Shown here piece after piece: positions 7,056 through 10,148 of a stretch of 10,148 nt of DNA; within the stretch, counting starts at the first letter, position 1; each line of letters begins with the position of its first letter. The stretch is from UBA6902 sp964393845 (GTDB taxonomy: Bacteria > Nitrospirota > Thermodesulfovibrionia > UBA6902): NCBI GenBank assembly GCA_964393845.1, contig CAYMUX010000117.1, forward strand, positions 1 through 10,148, written 5' to 3'. Below the pieces are notes generated by a model. That model was not told where the DNA came from, made no database searches, and worked only from the letters and a program-made list of their open reading frames with translations. The translations under genes were made by a program, and so were the position numbers.

Positions 7056-7403
7056 ATGAAACTTCTAATAGTTGATGATGATACAAATATCCAGAGGCTC
7101 TATAAAGAAGAGTTAGAGGAAGAAGGATATAATGTTGTTATTGCCGGTACAGGAAAAGAGGCAATGGAGATGTTTGAAAAAGAAAATCCGGACATAGTTA
7201 CACTGGATATACTTATGCCTGATATTGACGGGATAAGCCTTTTAAGAAAAATGAAAGAGCAGCGTCCGAACATCCCAATCATAATGTCGACGGCTTATGA
7301 CTACAGGGATGACTTTGCTGTCTGGGCGTCTGAAGCTTATATAGTAAAATCATCCGATCTCGGTGAATTGAAAAATACTATTAAAAAGCTGATTGATAAG
7401 TAG
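7056..7403 (+). CDS. Stand-alone response regulator receiver protein
   Basis: This 115-residue CheY/Spo0F-like receiver domain has no output domain. The acidic pocket D7-D8-D9 follows the first strand (KLLIVDDD). The phosphoacceptor is D51 in TLDILMPDIDG, T79 is in IIMSTAY, and the conserved lysine is K98 in YIVKSSD. All residues needed for phosphorylation are present. It lies 86 bases after the GAF/PAS kinase gene on the same strand, so the two probably form a pair. The absence of DNA-binding or enzymatic output suggests it works by protein binding or as an intermediate in a phosphorelay, which is inference. A longer start at 7011 is open but less likely. No terminator is clear after the stop. 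Confidence 0.9.
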   Translation: MKLLIVDDDTNIQRLYKEELEEEGYNVVIAGTGKEAMEMFEKENPDIVTLDILMPDIDGISLLRKMKEQRPNIPIIMSTAYDYRDDFAVWASEAYIVKSSDLGELKNTIKKLIDK

Positions 7404-7642
7404 CGATTTTTACCGTGCAATTATTGAAAGAAGTTTTTAATGTTTGTAAAAACAGATTTGCATTAAATTATATTCATAAGAAAAAGGTTGATGTCGGTTT
7501 CATAATCTCTGTCATGCATTTATCCTCAAAATTGGTTCAACCGTCAAAGGTTTACAAAACAAACTTCAATTGGGTAATATTTAAAGGTATATTAAGGTAA
7601 TATTTCCCGGAAACGTCGCTCTAGTCAAAACCTTCTATACTT
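7404..7642. other. Gap between receiver gene and tRNA-Ser
   Basis: This AT-rich stretch of about 240 bases has no convincing gene. A 61-codon frame at 7415-7600 has no recognisable domain and no good ribosome binding site. GTTTTT/AAAAAC (7433-7438 and 7448-7453) could form a weak hairpin, without a T-run. Near the tRNA lie short direct repeats of GGTAATATTT. The promoter of the tRNA-Ser transcript is expected here, but I cannot place it with confidence. Confidence 0.5.
7573..7605. repeat. Short direct repeats upstream of tRNA-Ser
   Basis: GGTAATATTT occurs at 7573-7582 and exactly again at 7596-7605, with a related GGTATATT at 7586-7593 between them. The exact copies are 23 bases apart, about two helical turns. 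They might be a regulator site or part of an AT-rich promoter region, or chance in AT-rich DNA. Confidence 0.3.
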
Positions 7643-7734
7643 GGAGAGGTGGCCGAGTGGCTGAAGGCAGCCGCCTGCTAAGCGGTTGTCCCGAGAAATC
7701 GGGACCCAGGGTTCGAATCCCTGCCTCTCCGCCA
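7643..7734 (+). tRNA. tRNA-Ser (anticodon GCT)
   Basis: Acceptor arms GGAGAGG (7643-7649) and CCTCTCC (7724-7730) pair fully, followed by discriminator G and an encoded CCA (7732-7734). The anticodon loop CTGCTAA gives anticodon GCT, which reads AGC/AGU serine codons. The T loop is TTCGAAT on a CAGGG/CCCTG stem. The long variable arm marks it as class II: GTCCCGA, a GAAA loop, then TCGGGAC (7688-7705), a perfect seven-base-pair stem. A TATACT directly abuts the 5' end but is too close to serve as its promoter. Confidence 0.97.
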
Positions 7735-7746
7735 TTGAAAGACGCC

Positions 7747-7764
7747 GGCTACAGAGAAGTAGCC
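7747..7764 (+). repeat. Small hairpin after tRNA-Ser
   Basis: GGCTAC (7747-7752) and GTAGCC (7759-7764) form a six-base-pair stem with a six-base loop, 12 bases after the tRNA. No T-run follows, so it is a poor intrinsic terminator. It may instead mark the 3' trailer processed from the tRNA, with transcription continuing into the lipoprotein gene. Confidence 0.4.
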
Positions 7765-7815
7765 TTGAGCAGTTTATGGTAGTTATTTTAGAAATATTAT
7801 TTCAGGAGGAATAAA

Positions 7816-8355
7816 ATGAAGAAATTTATTATGGTAATATCAATAACAATTTTATTGTTTTCATTCGGGGCATGCCAGAAAAAGGAAGAACAGTCTTCTG
7901 CACAAAAAAGTCCCGTACCAAAGGGGCCAATTATAGAAACGCCATCCTCTCCGCAAGGTCATGGGACGCCGGGGCAGAAAACCGAATTTCAGCTAGTCGT
8001 GCCTCCGGAAGTCGGAGGGCAATGGTCTAAGGTAACTATAATTGTCGATGATAAAAAAGAAAATAAGAAAAAAGAATTCACTCTAAATATCGGTGATGAG
8101 TTTAATATCCCCGGCTCCGATTTAACTGTCAAAATAGGACCTTTCCTTCCGGACTTTAAAATGAACGGAACAGTCATTACGTCATCCTCAAATGAAGCCA
8201 ATAACCCTTCAGTTGGAGTAGCAATCTTTCAAGACGGGAATAAAATATTCCCCAACTCCGGGGAATGGGGATGGCTGTACGCGAAGTTTCCGACCATTCA
8301 CTCATTCCAGCATGAGCGTTACAGCCTGACACTTAAAGAAGGCATAAAAAAATAA
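7816..8355 (+). CDS. DUF2155-like lipoprotein
   Basis: This 179-residue secreted lipoprotein has a signal peptide consisting of MKK, a hydrophobic core (residues 4-17) and the lipobox F-G-A-C20; the F at -3 is less common than L. A proline/serine/glutamine-rich linker runs to about residue 58. The folded part (about 59-175) shows features I associate with DUF2155: NIGDEFNIPGSDLTVKIG (91-108), FLPDF (110-114), SSSNEANNP (123-131) and a closing GWLYAKFPTIHSFQHERY (152-169). The family is periplasmic or membrane-anchored and of unknown function. AGGAGGA (7804-7810) sits five bases before the ATG. It lies between two tRNA genes on the same strand, and tRNA-Arg begins seven bases after its stop, so shared transcription is likely. 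Family assignment is from memory of the motif pattern. Confidence 0.75.
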   Translation: MKKFIMVISITILLFSFGACQKKEEQSSAQKSPVPKGPIIETPSSPQGHGTPGQKTEFQLVVPPEVGGQWSKVTIIVDDKKENKKKEFTLNIGDEFNIPGSDLTVKIGPFLPDFKMNGTVITSSSNEANNPSVGVAIFQDGNKIFPNSGEWGWLYAKFPTIHSFQHERYSLTLKEGIKK

Positions 8356-8362
8356 AGGGATA

Positions 8363-8439
8363 GCGCCCATAGCTCAATTGGATAGAGTGTCTGACTACGG
8401 ATCAGAAGGTTGGGGGTTCGACTCCTCCTGGGCGCGCCA
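8363..8439 (+). tRNA. tRNA-Arg (anticodon ACG)
   Basis: Acceptor arms GCGCCCA (8363-8369) and TGGGCGC (8429-8435) pair fully, followed by discriminator G and an encoded CCA (8437-8439). The anticodon stem TCTGA/TCAGA closes loop CTACGGA, giving anticodon ACG, whose A34 is normally edited to inosine to read CGU/CGC/CGA. The T arm GGGGG/CCTCC has one G-U pair around TTCGACT. The tRNA starts seven bases after the lipoprotein stop codon. Confidence 0.97.
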
Positions 8440-8488
8440 TTGCTTTATTGTGGCATTCCAGTTAAACATCAAATAAGTAAAAAGAGAA

Positions 8489-9115
8489 TCAGCTTTTATT
8501 ATTCAGAGAAGCATATATTTTTTGGGAAAGCCTGGAGAATCCTCTCTCCCGGAGGGATTTGAATATATCTTCTGATGCAAGCGACTGCAAAAACTTTTCT
8601 CTTTCCCTGCTGTCTATTATTTTCTTCATTGCTTGTTTGCGAATCGTTTCTACAAATTTAAGATAAAGAGCAAACTCCTTACCGTAGAGTTCCTCGATCT
8701 CCTTTCTTATTGCCTTTGATACAGCGGGACTGGCCCCTTCAGTAGAGATGGCAATCGTTAATGGACCGCGTTTTACAACCGAAGGGACTATAAAGTTGCC
8801 CTCAGAAGGCATATCAATTACGTTTACAAGATGACTCGCCTCCCGCGCTATTCGTGTATTGAGCACTGTTGAGGAAGTTGCGGCAATAACAATGAATGTG
8901 TCATTAAGATCTCCATCCCTGTAATTTCTTTTTATATGTTCAAGCAATCCCTTTTCTGCTAATTTTCTCAGATTATTTGTAATGTCGGGGCTTATTAATT
9001 TAACTGAAGCGCCGGTATTTATCAGGAGACGCACTTTTCTTTCTGCAACCTTGCCGCCGCCAATGATTACAGCTTTTTTGTCTTTCAGATCAAGAAAAGC
9101 AGGATAAAATTTCAC
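8489..9115 (-). CDS. Precorrin-2 dehydrogenase (siroheme synthase N-terminal type)
   Basis: This 208-residue enzyme of the Met8p/SirC/CysG-N-terminal family oxidises precorrin-2 to sirohydrochlorin with NAD+; some members also insert iron to make siroheme. The Rossmann motif is VIIGGGKVAERK (16-27). D101 in NVIDMPSEGNFIVPS corresponds to the catalytic aspartate of CysG. S129 in TEGASPAVSKAIR matches the conserved serine loop. The C-terminal helical part (about 145-205) is present. No methyltransferase domain is attached, so the uroporphyrinogen methylation step must be encoded elsewhere. The start is GTG, overlapping the bamD stop by four bases (GTGA), with GGAAAA just upstream, so translation is probably coupled to bamD. 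No further gene follows on this strand before tRNA-Arg on the opposite strand. Confidence 0.88.
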   Translation of the reverse strand: MKFYPAFLDLKDKKAVIIGGGKVAERKVRLLINTGASVKLISPDITNNLRKLAEKGLLEHIKRNYRDGDLNDTFIVIAATSSTVLNTRIAREASHLVNVIDMPSEGNFIVPSVVKRGPLTIAISTEGASPAVSKAIRKEIEELYGKEFALYLKFVETIRKQAMKKIIDSREREKFLQSLASEDIFKSLRERGFSRLSQKIYASLNNKS

Positions 9116-9900
9116 TTTTCCATATCAAAAGAATTAATACGTTTTTTTGCTTTTATAGAGAGCTCTATGGTTGGAAACTTTTCTATCAGGGCATTCAAAT
9201 TATTAATGGCTTCATCTTTTTGACCAAGATTTTCATATGAAAGACCGATATAATAAAAAGCATCCGGCACGTTGCTTGAATCAGGATAATCTTGAATCAT
9301 ACCTTTAAATCTGCCTATGGCTGCTTTATACGAACCTTTATCATAATAAAAGTTGCCGACATAAAATTCATACTCGGCAAGTATATTTGTACATGCTTTT
9401 ATCCTTTTATCTATAATTGCCATATATGGATTTCTCGGATACTGTCTTTGGAGTTTCTCAAATTCATCCAATGCCCTTTTCGCCCAAGAATAACCAATAT
9501 CAACTGTTTTTATCCTCACAAAAAAACACATAGCCAGCTTATACTGCGCATAAGAAGCATATTTGTGATAACGATATAAGTCCAGAAAAGATTCATATTC
9601 AATAACTGCCTCATCATACGATTCTTCATCAAAGTATGTATCAGCAATGCGTAACCTGGCTAATATTGCATACTGCTGAGAAGCATCTTTGCTCTTAATA
9701 GTCTCTAAAATCTTTCTTGCCTCTTCATAGTAGCCATCCTTTATCAATTCACCAGCCTTACGGAAAGACTCTTCAGGCACAAAAACAGATTCTTCCTGCT
9801 TTGCTGTTTTATCTGTAGAACAGGCGGAAACAGTCAAGAACATAATAAGATATAAAAAAATCCGTTGGGTAGTTCGGTATACTTTTAACTTTGTCGGCAT
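9112..9900 (-). CDS. bamD: Outer membrane assembly lipoprotein BamD
   Basis: This 262-residue lipoprotein is a component of the BAM complex that inserts beta-barrel proteins into the outer membrane. The signal peptide (residues 1-26) ends in a good lipobox V-S-A-C27. After a short linker come tetratricopeptide-type helices. BamD landmarks are FEKLQRQYPRNPYM, then LAEYEFYVGNFYYDKGSYKAAIGRF, then DYPDSSNVPDAFYYIGLSY, in the usual order. The length is normal for the family. I chose ATG 9900 because it places the signal peptide at the N terminus; the frame stays open to a TTG at 9963, which would add 21 residues. AGAAGAG just upstream is a weak ribosome binding site, and a TATAAT (complement of 9914-9919) lies close to it. 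The precorrin-2 dehydrogenase gene overlaps its stop. Confidence 0.85.
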   Translation of the reverse strand: MPTKLKVYRTTQRIFLYLIMFLTVSACSTDKTAKQEESVFVPEESFRKAGELIKDGYYEEARKILETIKSKDASQQYAILARLRIADTYFDEESYDEAVIEYESFLDLYRYHKYASYAQYKLAMCFFVRIKTVDIGYSWAKRALDEFEKLQRQYPRNPYMAIIDKRIKACTNILAEYEFYVGNFYYDKGSYKAAIGRFKGMIQDYPDSSNVPDAFYYIGLSYENLGQKDEAINNLNALIEKFPTIELSIKAKKRINSFDMEK

Positions 9901-10037
9901 GTTGACTCTTCTGATTATAAATTTGGTTAATTGTATCTTAAAAAACACTTTTAAATCAAACAAACCGGGTGACTTTTAATTTCATATACTTATTTGTTAT
10001 ATTATCTACTCTGAAGTTATCTATGGTCTAAAAGATC

Positions 10038-10113
10038 GGGCGGGTAGCTCAGTTGGGAGAGCACAGCCCTTACAAGGCTGGGGTCACAGGTTCGAGCCCT
10101 GTTCCGCCTACCA
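10038..10113 (+). tRNA. tRNA-Val (anticodon TAC)
   Basis: Acceptor arms GGGCGGG (10038-10044) and TCCGCCT (10103-10109) pair with G-U pairs at both ends, followed by discriminator A and an encoded CCA (10111-10113). The anticodon stem CAGCC/GGCTG closes loop CTTACAA, giving anticodon TAC, which reads GUA and related valine codons. The T arm is ACAGG/CCTGT around TTCGAGC. It is divergent from bamD across about 137 bases of AT-rich DNA that should contain promoters for both. Confidence 0.95.
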
Positions 10114-10148
10114 TTTAATTCTGCAAGGGTAGTAGTTTATACCTTTTA

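Noticed and set aside
7415..7600. 61-codon open frame between the receiver gene and tRNA-Ser
   Set aside because: No ribosome binding site, no recognisable domain, lysine/asparagine-rich composition expected from AT-rich intergenic DNA.
7636..7641. TATACT as -10 element of tRNA-Ser
   Set aside because: It ends one base before the tRNA, so transcription would start inside the tRNA, and no -35 lies at 16-18 bases.
7643..8439. tRNA-borne attachment site with an integrated element
   Set aside because: No integrase and no duplicated tRNA 3' end segment was seen near either tRNA.
9901..9963. TTG 9963 as the bamD start
   Set aside because: It would put 21 extra residues before a complete lipoprotein signal peptide; ATG 9900 gives a standard signal peptide with cysteine at residue 27.

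Overview
The window comes from an AT-leaning Gram-negative bacterial chromosome. Two features show an outer membrane: a BamD-type lipoprotein and a second short lipoprotein. The gene style (multi-GAF/PAS soluble kinase, DUF2155 lipoprotein, GalT-family enzyme with CxxC zinc pairs) would fit Nitrospirota or the former Deltaproteobacteria. That placement is inference from protein style only; no phylogenetic marker was searched.

Bases 1-1521 hold a tight three-gene cassette on the + strand: a GHKL-type ATPase carrying an N-terminal STAS-like segment, a 115-residue STAS-like (DUF4325-type) protein, and an 87-codon reading frame that looks like a PIN-domain protein with its middle missing. The last two genes share one base (TAATG). 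This looks like an accessory, partner-switch-like module and is the best candidate here for a little-described system, although the putative effector appears broken.

Bases 1564-2529 (- strand) encode an RNase Z-like metallo-beta-lactamase-fold hydrolase with every expected metal ligand. It is divergent from a GalT-family nucleotidyltransferase at 2638-3630 (+). The short divergent gap holds overlapping promoter-like elements, and the - strand promoter would give a nearly leaderless mRNA. A 21-bp-stem inverted repeat overlaps the galT stop codon.

Bases 3715-7403 (+) encode a signalling pair: a 1084-residue soluble GAF/PAS histidine kinase followed by a stand-alone receiver protein. The first GAF domain of the kinase contains a perfect, in-frame 174-bp tandem duplication, which is either a very recent event or an assembly artefact.

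Bases 7643-8439 (+) alternate tRNA-Ser(GCT), a DUF2155-like lipoprotein gene and tRNA-Arg(ACG). The second tRNA begins seven bases after the lipoprotein stop codon. Bases 8489-9900 (-) hold bamD followed by a precorrin-2 dehydrogenase gene, overlapping by four bases (GTGA). A tRNA-Val(TAC) at 10038-10113 (+) closes the window. All three tRNAs carry an encoded CCA. No CRISPR array, insertion sequence or integrase was seen. No intergenic gap exceeds about 240 bases.
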